Source: Aeromicrobium sp. Root344 (lineage in GTDB: Bacteria; Actinomycetota; Actinomycetes; Propionibacteriales; Nocardioidaceae). From it: DNA of 64,000 nt. Below, piece by piece: positions 52,739 to 64,000 of this stretch; position 1 is the stretch's first letter, and the number at the start of each line of letters is the position of its first letter. Under the pieces are notes generated by a model that was not told where the DNA came from, did no database searches, and saw only the letters and a program-made list of their open reading frames with translations. A program made the translations under genes and the position numbers. The DNA lies in assembly GCF_001425755.1 (NCBI RefSeq), contig NZ_LMDH01000001.1, positions 2,804,852-2,868,851 on the forward strand, given 5' to 3'.

Positions 52739-54157
52739 GTGACTGAACTCCGCAATGTGGCCGTCATCCTGGCAGGTGGCACCGGTACGAGGGTCGGCCT
52801 GTCGATCCCCAAGCAGCTCATCAAGATCGCCGGCAAGACGATCATCGAGCACACCGTGGCGGCGTTCCAGGCGTCCTCGCTGGTCGACGAGATCGTGATC
52901 CTCATGGCTCCCGGCCACCTGGATCCCGTACGCGCGATCGTCCAGAACGGCGGCTACGACAAGGTCACCCAGATCGTCGAGGGTGGCGAGACGCGCAACG
53001 AGTCGACGAGCCGGGCGCTCGAGGCGCTGGGCTCGGAGGAGTGCAACGTCCTGTTCCACGACGCCGTGCGACCGTTGGTCTCGCAGACGATCATCCGCGA
53101 CGTCGTCGCCGCGCTGGCGACGCACGAGGCGGTCGACACCGCGATCCCGTCCGCGGACACCGTCGTGCAGGTGCACGACACCCCCGACGAGGTGCACACG
53201 ATCTCCGACGTGCTGCCGCGCCACCTGCTCCGTCGCGGCCAGACCCCTCAGGCGTTCCGTCTCTCGGTGATCCGCAAGGCGTACGAGCTGGCCTGGCAGG
53301 ATCCCGACTTCACCGCGACCGATGACTGCACGGTCGTGCTCCGCTACCTCCCCGAGGTGCCGATCGCGGTCGTCACGGGCCACGAACGCAACATGAAGGT
53401 CACCGAGCCGATCGACGTCTACATCGCCGACAAGCTCTTCCAACTGCACTCGGCCGACACCCCCGACCAGCTCACCGACGAGCAGTACCGCGCCGCGCTC
53501 GAGGGCAAGACCATGGTCGTGTTCGGCGGTTCGTACGGCATCGGCGGCGACATCGCCGAGCTGGCGCGCGGCTTCGGCGCGACGGTGCACTCGTTCTCGC
53601 GCTCGTCGACCAACACGCACGTCGACCGACGTGAGGACATCGCCGCGGCTGCCGCGGCGGTGCTCAAGGAGTCCGAGTCGATCGACTTCGTGGTCAACAC
53701 CGCCGGTGTGCTGGTGATCGAGGACCTCGCCGACACCTCGGAGGAGACGATCTTCGCGGCGACCGAGATCAACTACCTCGCCCCGATCTTCATCGCGCAG
53801 GAGTTCTACCCGCACCTTGCGCGTACGTCGGGCTCGCTGCTGTTGTTCACCTCGTCGTCCTACACGCGTGGGCGCGGCGGCTACTCGCTCTACTCCTCGG
53901 CCAAGGCCGCGGTCGTCAACCTGACCCAGGCACTGGCTGACGAGTGGGCCGGTGAGGTGCGGGTCAACTGCGTCAACCCCGAACGTACGGGCACGCCGAT
54001 GCGCACCAAGGCGTTCGGCGAGGAGCCTGAGGGCACGCTGCTCAGCTCGATGGAGGTCGCGCGCCAGTCGCTCGACGTGCTGCTCGCCCAGCAGACGGGG
54101 CACATCATCGACATCCGGCGCGAGGACGGTCCGGCGGCGGTCGGCGGCGGCTCCTAG
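52739..54157 (+). CDS. Bifunctional cytidylyltransferase / SDR oxidoreductase (CDP-ribitol synthesis)
   Basis: 472 residues in two domains. Residues 1-235 are an IspD-like cytidylyltransferase (ILAGGTGTRVGLSIPKQL, FHDAVRPLVS, DDCTVVLRYLPEV). Residues from about 255 form a short-chain dehydrogenase (VVFGGSYGIGGDIAEL, catalytic Tyr and Lys in YSLYSSAKAA). The fusion matches Haemophilus Bcs1/Acs1, which reduces ribulose-5-phosphate and makes CDP-ribitol for capsule or teichoic acid. IspD itself would lack the SDR half. It fits the CDP-alditol phosphotransferase gene at 60417-61628, 6 kb away. Confidence 0.85.
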   Translation: MTELRNVAVILAGGTGTRVGLSIPKQLIKIAGKTIIEHTVAAFQASSLVDEIVILMAPGHLDPVRAIVQNGGYDKVTQIVEGGETRNESTSRALEALGSEECNVLFHDAVRPLVSQTIIRDVVAALATHEAVDTAIPSADTVVQVHDTPDEVHTISDVLPRHLLRRGQTPQAFRLSVIRKAYELAWQDPDFTATDDCTVVLRYLPEVPIAVVTGHERNMKVTEPIDVYIADKLFQLHSADTPDQLTDEQYRAALEGKTMVVFGGSYGIGGDIAELARGFGATVHSFSRSSTNTHVDRREDIAAAAAAVLKESESIDFVVNTAGVLVIEDLADTSEETIFAATEINYLAPIFIAQEFYPHLARTSGSLLLFTSSSYTRGRGGYSLYSSAKAAVVNLTQALADEWAGEVRVNCVNPERTGTPMRTKAFGEEPEGTLLSSMEVARQSLDVLLAQQTGHIIDIRREDGPAAVGGGS

Positions 54158-54196
54158 ACCTCGACGCCCGGCCTCGCGCGGTGAGAGGCTGTTCAG

Positions 54197-55423
54197 ATGG
54201 GGCAGCCGGAGGATCCTGACCAGTGGGTCGTCGACTCACCCGCCATCGGGACCGGCCTGCAACCCCAGAGGTTTCGCGGTGACAAGCCGCCTCGCAAGCC
54301 GCCTCGGTCGGCGGCACCGGTTGCGTTGACGATCTCCGGGGGTGGCTTCCGCGCCACCCTGGCCGGTCTCGGTGCCATCCGCCTGCTCGCGGACGCCGGC
54401 CTCCTGTCGGATCTGCGCTACGTCTCGTCGGTCTCCGGCGGCTCGCTGGCGAACGGCCTGTTGGCGTCCCGCTGGCCGTTGCTGCGCGAGGCCGGGTTCA
54501 CGGCTGCGGCCGTGCAGGAGCACCTGATCGACCCGTTCATCGCCAGGATCTCGTCGCAGTCGCTGAAGTGGTCGCTCGTGCGGGGGATCTGGCGCACGGT
54601 CGGGCCGTCGACACGCACGGACCTCTTGGTGCGACGCTTCGACGAGTGGTGGTTCGACGGCGTCGAGCTCGAGCACCTCGATCGCGGGGTGCGCTGGATC
54701 ATCAATGCGGCCAACCTGACGACCGGGGTGCGATTCGGTTTCGAGCGCGACACGGTCGGCGACTACACGATCGGGCACGTGTCGACCGCGGGGACCGGGT
54801 TGCGGCTGAGCACCGCCGCAGCTGCCTCGGCGGCAGTGCCAGGTGCGTTCGCGCCGGTGGTGCTGAAGTCGCCGGAGTTCCCTGGCGCGGACCATGCGCC
54901 GGTGCTGATGGACGGCGGGACGTACGACAACACCGGGCTGCAGGCGCTGGACGACAAGGCGTACCGGGACGTGTTCCTGGTCGCGCTCAATGCCGGGGGA
55001 CTGCTGCGGCCGGGACCGTACGGGCGGGTGCCCGTGATCCGCGACCTCGCCCGTGCCAACTCGCTGCTCTACCGGCAGAGCGTCGCCTTGCGCACGACGA
55101 GTCTGGTGGCGCAGTTCCAGCGGGGCCGCAAGGCCGGCGCCGGCCCGCTGCCACCGGACGGGCGCCGAGGAGTGCTGACCGGCCTCGTCACGACTCTGCC
55201 CGACCCCGGTCCGGCGCCGCTGCGAGCCTGGCGCGCCCGGTTCCCGGAGGCGCGTGCGTACGACGGCCGCGACCTCGCGCTGGTGCCGACCGTCTTCGAC
55301 AAGCTCGAACCAGCGTTGTGCCGCGCCCTCGTGCACCGCGGCTGGTGGACCGTCGGCGCTGCACTGGCAACGTTCTTCCCGCGCCGCCTGGGTGACTTCA
55401 GCGAGTGGGACGCGCCGGCGTAG
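54197..55423 (+). CDS. Patatin-like phospholipase
   Basis: 408 residues. ISGGGFRATLAGLGAI is the oxyanion GGGxR loop, YVSSVSGGSLANGLLA carries the nucleophile serine (an S-x-S-G-G variant of G-x-S-x-G), and LMDGGTYDNTGLQAL the catalytic Asp (DGG). This Ser-Asp dyad hydrolyses acyl esters of lipids. No signal peptide. The ATG is preceded at 6 bases by GAGGCT, a one-base variant of the leaderless hexamer. A 17-base-pair stem with a large loop follows the stop. Confidence 0.85.
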   Translation: MGQPEDPDQWVVDSPAIGTGLQPQRFRGDKPPRKPPRSAAPVALTISGGGFRATLAGLGAIRLLADAGLLSDLRYVSSVSGGSLANGLLASRWPLLREAGFTAAAVQEHLIDPFIARISSQSLKWSLVRGIWRTVGPSTRTDLLVRRFDEWWFDGVELEHLDRGVRWIINAANLTTGVRFGFERDTVGDYTIGHVSTAGTGLRLSTAAAASAAVPGAFAPVVLKSPEFPGADHAPVLMDGGTYDNTGLQALDDKAYRDVFLVALNAGGLLRPGPYGRVPVIRDLARANSLLYRQSVALRTTSLVAQFQRGRKAGAGPLPPDGRRGVLTGLVTTLPDPGPAPLRAWRARFPEARAYDGRDLALVPTVFDKLEPALCRALVHRGWWTVGAALATFFPRRLGDFSEWDAPA

Positions 55424-55434
55424 TGACGCGTCCG

Positions 55435-55498
55435 CGTTGAGACTGACGTTTCGGTGGCACATGCACGGCGTGTCGCAACACAAACGTCAGTCTCAGCG
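55435..55498. other. Inverted repeat between convergent genes
   Basis: Arms 55435-55451 and 55482-55498 pair over 17 bases (core TGAGACTGACGTTT/AAACGTCAGTCTCA) with one G-U pair, around a 30-base loop. It fills the 79-base gap between the convergent patatin and beta-propeller genes and may end both transcripts, or be a small dispersed repeat. Confidence 0.65.
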
Positions 55499-55502
55499 GG
55501 CC

Positions 55503-57446
55503 CTACGGCAGGGGGAAGAACCGGACGTCTTCGCCGGTGACGAGGACGACGCGGCCGTCGGGCAGGCCGAAGGTGCGGACCTGGGCGGCGTCGTCCCCGT
55601 ACTCGACGTTGGTCAGCTTCGTGGTCAGCGTGCCGTGGCTGACCTTCACCGCGGCGATCTTGACCCGGTTGCCCTTGCGGAGCACCGTCAGCGCCGTGTC
55701 GAGCTTGGGCAGCCAGGTGAAGGCCCGCGGATCCGTCGCAGCGATCGTCTCGGTGCCGGGGAACTGCTCCACGGCCGTACGCCGGACATGCGCCAGGTCG
55801 GAGGTGTTGAACAGCGCGATCTGCGCCCCGCGGTCGTACCCGATGCCCAGCAGCCACGCATCGCTCAGGGGGTGCAGGTAGTCGCTGTAACCCGGGATCT
55901 TGAGCGCACCGAGCAGCCGTGGCCTCGAAGGATCGGTGAGATCGACCGTGTAGAGCGGATCGACCTCCCGGTACGTCACGACGACCGCGAGTCCGTCGAA
56001 CCAGCGAACGCCCTTGAGCTGCTCGTGACGCCCGAGGCCGTCGACGCGGCCGATCTCCGCAAGCTCGGTGCCCTCGCGGCGGAAGGTGACGACGGAGTTG
56101 AAGTCGCCGGTCTCGCTCGACGGCCCGACTGCCACACGCAGCACGTCGTCGGCCTCGTCGAGCGACCACCGGTCAGCCAGCCGGCCCTCGACCTCCCCGG
56201 AGGCGACGTGGATCGCGTCGAGCCCGTCGAGCTCGAAGTCGTAGAGATGCGTCGTCCCGGACTCCTCGGCGCCCACGAGCGGCGTCCCGATGGCGCCGTT
56301 CATCACGCACACGTCGCACCCCCAGGCCTGCGGACCGTCGGCGAGATAGAGGTGATCGGCCGACTCGTACGCGATCGTGGTCGATGCGGCGAGCCCGATC
56401 GCGTGAGGGTCGCCCGGTGCCGTGGCCGAGAAGCCGACGACGCTCACGGTGTCGAGACCGGCAGCGTCCGGCGGCACGGCGACGTTGGTGCACTTCAGCA
56501 GCTGCTTGGACTTCGCTCCAGCGTCGTACGAGGGCAGCCAGTCCGTGATCGTCGACTCGCGGACAGCACGGCGGTTGGTCACCAGTGCCTGCCGCTCGGT
56601 AACCTTGGCGCCGGGAGTCACGAAGTCAAGCGTCGGCAGGCCCGCTGCCAGGACGAGCCGGACGGCGGTGCCGTGCTGTCGTGCGGAGATCACGCGCGAG
56701 GAGTAGGTCACGGTCGACTCGATCTCCGGGTCGCTGGGCTTCGCGATCGACACCGTGATGACGCGGGTGCCCCGACGTTCGCCGGTCTGGTCGTCGCGCG
56801 GGCTCACGGCGTCCGTGCCGACCGCCACGACCTTGGAGCCGGACAGCAGGATCTCGCCGTCCTCGAGGCGGGGGAGGTGGATCGTGCCGCGCTGCACGAC
56901 GGAGGAGCCAGTGGCGTCGTAGACCATCAGCTCGCGACCGCGGAGCCGCACCACGAGCTCGCCGTCGGTCTTGACGGTGTCCGGCTCGTCAACCCCGGTC
57001 TCCTGGACGTTGGTGCCGGTGGCGCTCGAGACCTGCGACCGCTGGTCGAACGCGTCCCGCCGCTGGATCGTCGAGCCGAGATCGCTCAGCGCGGTTGCCC
57101 GGGCCGGGACGGACTCGGGCTGCCAGCCCCACGCCGTCACGAGCTCGAGGGCCCGGTCCTGGTACGACTCGAGCAGCTGCGCGCAGCTCTGCGCCGGTTC
57201 GAGGTCGGCCTGGAACGCCGCCGGGCTCGCGTCGCTGTGGGGCCGCGACGCGGTGGTGGTCGGCCGGTTGCCGACCGCTGCGCCGGCGACGAAGGCACCG
57301 ACGACGGCCGCGGTGGCACCCACGGCGATCACCGTCTGGCGAAGCTTGCGCCGCCGAGCCGCGTCGGCACGTCCAGCGGCCACGATCGCATCGACGGGCG
57401 GCTGCCCGGTCGGCAGTCCGTCCCAGGAGTCTTCAAGGTCGGTCAT
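55503..57446 (-). CDS. Membrane-anchored beta-propeller domain protein
   Basis: 647 residues from the ATG at 57446, overlapping the sigma-factor stop (ATGA). About 38 cytoplasmic residues, one membrane helix (QTVIAVGATAAVVGAFVAG), then a large extracytoplasmic part that fits the C-terminal beta-propeller family (PF09826-like): VDEPDTVKTDGELVVRLRGR is the conserved entry strand, with repeated blades to the C-terminus (RLLGALKIPGYSDYLHPL; YGDDAAQVRTFGLPDGRVV). Known members bear no catalytic site. Its coupling to an ECF sigma factor places it where an anti-sigma factor usually sits. Confidence 0.85.
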   Translation of the reverse strand: MTDLEDSWDGLPTGQPPVDAIVAAGRADAARRRKLRQTVIAVGATAAVVGAFVAGAAVGNRPTTTASRPHSDASPAAFQADLEPAQSCAQLLESYQDRALELVTAWGWQPESVPARATALSDLGSTIQRRDAFDQRSQVSSATGTNVQETGVDEPDTVKTDGELVVRLRGRELMVYDATGSSVVQRGTIHLPRLEDGEILLSGSKVVAVGTDAVSPRDDQTGERRGTRVITVSIAKPSDPEIESTVTYSSRVISARQHGTAVRLVLAAGLPTLDFVTPGAKVTERQALVTNRRAVRESTITDWLPSYDAGAKSKQLLKCTNVAVPPDAAGLDTVSVVGFSATAPGDPHAIGLAASTTIAYESADHLYLADGPQAWGCDVCVMNGAIGTPLVGAEESGTTHLYDFELDGLDAIHVASGEVEGRLADRWSLDEADDVLRVAVGPSSETGDFNSVVTFRREGTELAEIGRVDGLGRHEQLKGVRWFDGLAVVVTYREVDPLYTVDLTDPSRPRLLGALKIPGYSDYLHPLSDAWLLGIGYDRGAQIALFNTSDLAHVRRTAVEQFPGTETIAATDPRAFTWLPKLDTALTVLRKGNRVKIAAVKVSHGTLTTKLTNVEYGDDAAQVRTFGLPDGRVVLVTGEDVRFFPLP

Positions 57447-57949
57447 CGGTGCTCCTCGGAAAGCTCGGAGAGGTGGTGTGACCCGGCCAGGGCGGCAAGC
57501 GCGCGCGAGAGGCGGCTCTTGACCGTGCCGGCCGGGATGTCGAGCGCCGTGGCGGTCTGCGCCTCGGTCAGCTGGACGAAGTAGCGCAGCACCACGACGT
57601 CGCGCTGCTCCTTGGTCAGGCCGTCGAGCGCCTGGTGGACCGCGTCGGCGAGCACGACCTGGGCGCTCTGGTCGTCGATCCGCCCGTCCGGCTCGACGTC
57701 GACCCGGCTCCGCCACCAGCGGGTACGTCTGACGTCGCGCAGCTGGTTGAGCAGCATCCGGTAGACGTACGCATCACGGTTCGTGGCATCGGTGACGCGT
57801 TGCCAGCTGGCGTAACAGCGGACCAAGGTCTGCTGGGCGATGTCCTCGGCCTCGTCGGGCCCGGCGCCGAGGAAGATCGCCGCGCGCACGAGGTCGCGCC
57901 ACTGCGAGCGTACGAACTCCGCAAAGCTCGCCTCGGACGTCGTGTCCAC
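57443..57949 (-). CDS. ECF sigma factor, SigE-family (actinobacterial)
   Basis: 168 residues. Region 2 (FVRSQWRDLVRAAIFLGAGPDEAEDIAQQTLVRCYASW) and region 4 (LTKEQRDVVVLRYFVQLTEAQTATALDIPAGTVKSRLSRALAAL) are both intact. The GTG start at 57949 has GAGGAGG 4 bases upstream. It directs RNA polymerase to an unknown regulon; the target promoters were not found. The overlapping membrane beta-propeller gene is probably its regulator or sensor. Confidence 0.93.
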   Translation of the reverse strand: MDTTSEASFAEFVRSQWRDLVRAAIFLGAGPDEAEDIAQQTLVRCYASWQRVTDATNRDAYVYRMLLNQLRDVRRTRWWRSRVDVEPDGRIDDQSAQVVLADAVHQALDGLTKEQRDVVVLRYFVQLTEAQTATALDIPAGTVKSRLSRALAALAGSHHLSELSEEHR

Positions 57950-58014
57950 GCCGCCTCCTCAGATGACCTGTCACCTTACGACGGATCCCGAGGCGGTTCG
58001 GTTCCCTTGGGGAG

Positions 58015-58950
58015 TCAGGTTTCGAGGGGCGTACGCGGGTGGGCTCGCTCCCACCAGCCGCAGCCGACCATGACGACGGCCGCCAGCGCCCAACCGGCGA
58101 GGATGTCGATGACGTAGTGCTCGCCGGCGTAGACGAGGGCGACGCCCATCAGCAGGGGATAGAGCACCATCAACCAGCGCCATGGGCTGTGCAAGCGACT
58201 GATGGCATACATCGCGACGAGCATCGCCAGGCCGCCGTGCAGCGACGGCATCGCGGCCACGGGGTTGCCGACCTTGGCCAGCAGGATGTGGAAGCCGCCG
58301 AGGCCGAGGTCGTCCCAGCCGCGACCGGTGAGGCGCGGGACGTGCTCGGGGATGTAGCCCTCCTTGGACGCGAGCCACGGGGGTGCCATCGGGTAGACGA
58401 TGTAGATGATGAGAGCCGAGAAGTTGATGACGAGATAGCGCCGCATCCACGGGATCCACGCCTCGCGGTTGCGCAGCCACAGCACGACGGCGATCGTCAG
58501 CCCGGTCACGAAGTGAGAGAAATAGACCGTGGTCAGGACCGCGTCGTACCAGCGCGGGTCGGTCGAGCTGGTGCACGGCGCTGCGCACCAGGCATCCTGC
58601 AGCCGGGCGGTGGGGATCTCACCGCGCCCGATCCACTCGTCGAACCGGATCGGGAACGTCCAGTGCACCGACACCGGCAGCAGGTTGTCCGACATGCCGC
58701 GGCTGTAGAGATAGAGGATCAGGCCGACGAAGATCAGCCACCAGTCGCGCACGAATGCCAGGTGGGACCGGGCCGGCGCCTGGATGTTCCAGACGATCGT
58801 CGCGAGCCAGAGCCACCCGAACATCTGGTAGGGGTCGGTCGGTACGCCGATCAGCACGATCCACACGCCCAGGGCGATGGCGTACGCCGCCAGGGCCGGG
58901 CCGCGCCACTGCCACGTGGTCCTGGCCTGCTGATCGGTACGGGTCGTCAT
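58015..58950 (-). CDS. PAP2-superfamily membrane phosphatase
   Basis: 311 residues from the ATG at 58950, whose ATGA overlaps the upstream gene's stop; GTG 58956 is an alternative. About six to seven helices. The phosphatase motifs are AMPSLHGG and GEHYVIDILAGW (the third motif His and Asp). The shape matches the AUR1/inositol-phosphotransferase-like PAP2 group, which acts on lipid-linked phosphates outside the membrane. Last gene of the cell-surface operon, 65 bases from the sigma factor gene. Confidence 0.85.
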   Translation of the reverse strand: MTTRTDQQARTTWQWRGPALAAYAIALGVWIVLIGVPTDPYQMFGWLWLATIVWNIQAPARSHLAFVRDWWLIFVGLILYLYSRGMSDNLLPVSVHWTFPIRFDEWIGRGEIPTARLQDAWCAAPCTSSTDPRWYDAVLTTVYFSHFVTGLTIAVVLWLRNREAWIPWMRRYLVINFSALIIYIVYPMAPPWLASKEGYIPEHVPRLTGRGWDDLGLGGFHILLAKVGNPVAAMPSLHGGLAMLVAMYAISRLHSPWRWLMVLYPLLMGVALVYAGEHYVIDILAGWALAAVVMVGCGWWERAHPRTPLET

Positions 58951-60413
58951 GGGCACACCTTCGGGACTACGGGCAAGGTACGGGTCTGGGTCGTCAGCAA
59001 CCAGATCGACCTCCCGCAGATCGTCGCCACCTTGCGATAGCCGTCACGGAGCACCGCCTCCGTGCGGCCGGGCTCGATGCCCCAGGAGTTGAGCCCCGAC
59101 CAGTTGACGACCCACGTGGGTCGCTGCGGCGAGGCGATGACGGCGGCCAGCTCGCGCAGGTGCGGGTCCCTCGTGCGCACGGGCAGGCTCCAGAGGTAGA
59201 TGTAGGGGCTCGACAGGTCGGCCTCGTAGAGCACATTGGCCTGGCCGAACGTCACGACCCCGGTGTCGCCGGGCTGGCGCGCCTCGCGGAGCCACGTGCC
59301 GATGGTGTGCTGCTGACCGTTGTCGTCGGGCTCGAAGCCGACCGCCCAGACGAGGTTGGCCAGCGTGACCGTCACGGTCGCGACGGCGAGGCGGCGCATC
59401 AGGTGCGCCGGCATCTGACCGGCCAGCAGACCGATGCCCAGGCTCGCGGCGGGCACCATCTGGATCAGGTAGTGCGCCCAGTAGCTGCCGCCGAACAGGG
59501 CGATGACCAGGCTGCACAGCAGCGTCGCCGCCGTGGCCAGCAGCAGAGGGTCCTTGCGACGCACGCCCTGCCATGCCGTGAGCGCGGTTGCCGCACCCAG
59601 CCCGCTCACAGTCCACGTACCCATCATGACAAGCAGACGCAAAGGAGTCGCATCGCTGGCGGACGAGCGGATGACCTCGCCGGCCTCGGCCCGGAACCGG
59701 ATGACGGCGTCGAACAGGTCGGACGGTGAGGTGCCGCGGGCCTCGGCGCCGAGGAGCACCGCGGCGAGCGTGAGCAGGGCGCCCAGAACGCCCCAGGCCA
59801 GGACGCGTACGACGACAGGGCGAGTGTCGCGGCGCTGCACGACCATGGCGAGACCGAGCGCGAGGGCGAACACGAACGCCTCGATGACGCTCTGCTTGAT
59901 TGACAGTGCGCAGACCGCGAGGACGCCGGCGCCGAACGCCGCGGGGACCCGCCACGAAGGACGGAGGACGGCATGGAGTGTCAGCGCGATGCTCCACGCG
60001 ACGAACGGCGCAGCCAGCATCTCGCCGTTGACCCGGGCGATCCCGAGCCACTGCGCGCCGCCGAAGAGCGCGGCTGCACCTGCCGCCCAGCGTGCGGCCG
60101 CGGCACCACGGGCGACCTGAGCGGCACACGCGGCACCGAGCACCGTCAGCACCGACGCGGCAAGGCCGAGGATGCGCAGCGACGTGACGCCCCCGGCCAG
60201 CTCGTTGAGCCACAGCAGGAGGGGCGGTCGGTCGACCCAGTAGCTGCCGTAGAGCGACGGTCCGTCGTGCCAGTGGTGGCTGACCATGAGGAATCCGGCC
60301 TCGTCGCCGCCGACGTACGTCCGGAACATCACGAGTCGTACGAGGACCAGCGCCGCGATCGCAGCCGGGATGACGGCCCACGGCGGGACCGTTCGACGTA
60401 CAGGTGTCGACAC
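58947..60413 (-). CDS. GT-C (family 39/ArnT-like) membrane glycosyltransferase
   Basis: 488 residues, about ten helices. The first extracytoplasmic loop has MFRTYVGGDEAGFLMVSHHW, where the GDE acidic pair is the GT-C catalytic/metal site, and YGSYWVDRPPLLLWLNELAG, typical of the mannosyl- and ArnT-type transferases that use polyprenyl-phosphate sugars. C-terminal soluble domain from about 360. It probably decorates a lipid-linked surface polymer. GTG start 3 bases after the TagF-like stop; overlaps the PAP2 gene. Confidence 0.8.
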   Translation of the reverse strand: MSTPVRRTVPPWAVIPAAIAALVLVRLVMFRTYVGGDEAGFLMVSHHWHDGPSLYGSYWVDRPPLLLWLNELAGGVTSLRILGLAASVLTVLGAACAAQVARGAAAARWAAGAAALFGGAQWLGIARVNGEMLAAPFVAWSIALTLHAVLRPSWRVPAAFGAGVLAVCALSIKQSVIEAFVFALALGLAMVVQRRDTRPVVVRVLAWGVLGALLTLAAVLLGAEARGTSPSDLFDAVIRFRAEAGEVIRSSASDATPLRLLVMMGTWTVSGLGAATALTAWQGVRRKDPLLLATAATLLCSLVIALFGGSYWAHYLIQMVPAASLGIGLLAGQMPAHLMRRLAVATVTVTLANLVWAVGFEPDDNGQQHTIGTWLREARQPGDTGVVTFGQANVLYEADLSSPYIYLWSLPVRTRDPHLRELAAVIASPQRPTWVVNWSGLNSWGIEPGRTEAVLRDGYRKVATICGRSIWLLTTQTRTLPVVPKVCP

Positions 60414-60416
60414 GCC

Positions 60417-64000
<3,584 letters not shown>

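Noticed and set aside
54197-54199. GAGGCT six bases before the patatin ATG as a certain leaderless promoter
   Set aside because: The first base of the hexamer is G instead of T; kept only as a weak variant in the discussion, not as a separate feature.
55254-57584. 776-codon plus-strand frame opposite the beta-propeller gene
   Set aside because: Antisense shadow; the minus-strand gene has a membrane helix, conserved propeller segments and coupling to the sigma factor.

Overview
This is a high-GC (about 70 %) actinobacterial chromosome segment. Gene content and order suggest a member of the Propionibacteriales (Nocardioides/Aeromicrobium type); this genus-level guess is low confidence. Evidence includes twin clpP genes, the radical-SAM pair TIGR03960/TIGR03936 near rne, DUF4233 after folC, galactofuranose genes, and heavy use of GTG starts. 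There is no sign of prophage, insertion sequence, CRISPR or rRNA. No gap between genes exceeds 300 bases.

Layout. 1-3192: end of a sugar/inositol-type operon (ABC ATPase, two Gfo/Idh/MocA dehydrogenases, a hydroxypyruvate-isomerase-like TIM barrel). 3215-5902: clpP1-clpP2-clpX with a ClgR-type box. 5948-9593: an Rv2449c-like enoyl reductase family gene and cydAB. 9603-16183: valS, an MMPL exporter (both minus), then folC and DUF4233. 16223-23726: metallophosphoesterase, ParB-like protein, and a minus-strand LpqY/SugABC-like transporter with a GH13 alpha-glucosidase. 23835-33147: ndk, an F420-reductase-like gene, a hypothetical gene, the TIGR03960 radical-SAM gene, a LuxR-regulator island with two small Arg-rich genes, an MFS gene, and TIGR03936. 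33314-42337: rne, rplU-rpmA-obgE-proB, proA, a 47-residue membrane peptide, nadD-rsfS-gpgP. 42402-42474: tRNA-Ala(GGC). 42603-48609: secreted peptidase, a membrane-anchored hypothetical protein, a nine-repeat LPDTG surface protein, and a DUF5819/HTTM pair. 48606-54157: MFS, M13 peptidase, siderophore-interacting protein, CDP-ribitol-type bifunctional enzyme. 54197-57949: patatin, beta-propeller protein and its ECF sigma factor. 58015-63760: a five-gene minus-strand cell-surface polymer operon (glfT-glf-tagF-like-GT39-PAP2). 63849-64000: start of a prolyl aminopeptidase.

Much of 3-42 kb follows the order of the Mycobacterium tuberculosis Rv2461c-Rv2419c backbone (clpP1P2X, Rv2449c-like, valS, folC, DUF4233, ndk, rne, rplU, rpmA, obg, proB, proA, nadD, rsfS, gpgP). 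It is broken by accessory blocks: cydAB, MMPL, sugar transporter, LuxR island, MFS. That comparison is from memory, not from a search.

The most interesting signals are these. (1) A recurrent TANNNT hexamer sits 6-7 bases before the start codon of about 16 genes, implying leaderless transcripts, including a 17-base divergent promoter at 51852-51868. (2) The LuxR island has a duplicated 40-base upstream element (31/40 identical) before two small Arg-rich genes, plus a 38-base near-perfect palindrome. (3) A DUF5819/HTTM pair resembling SdpA/SdpB toxin-maturation genes lies next to a repetitive sortase-type surface protein. (4) An ECF sigma factor overlaps a membrane-anchored beta-propeller protein in the usual anti-sigma position.
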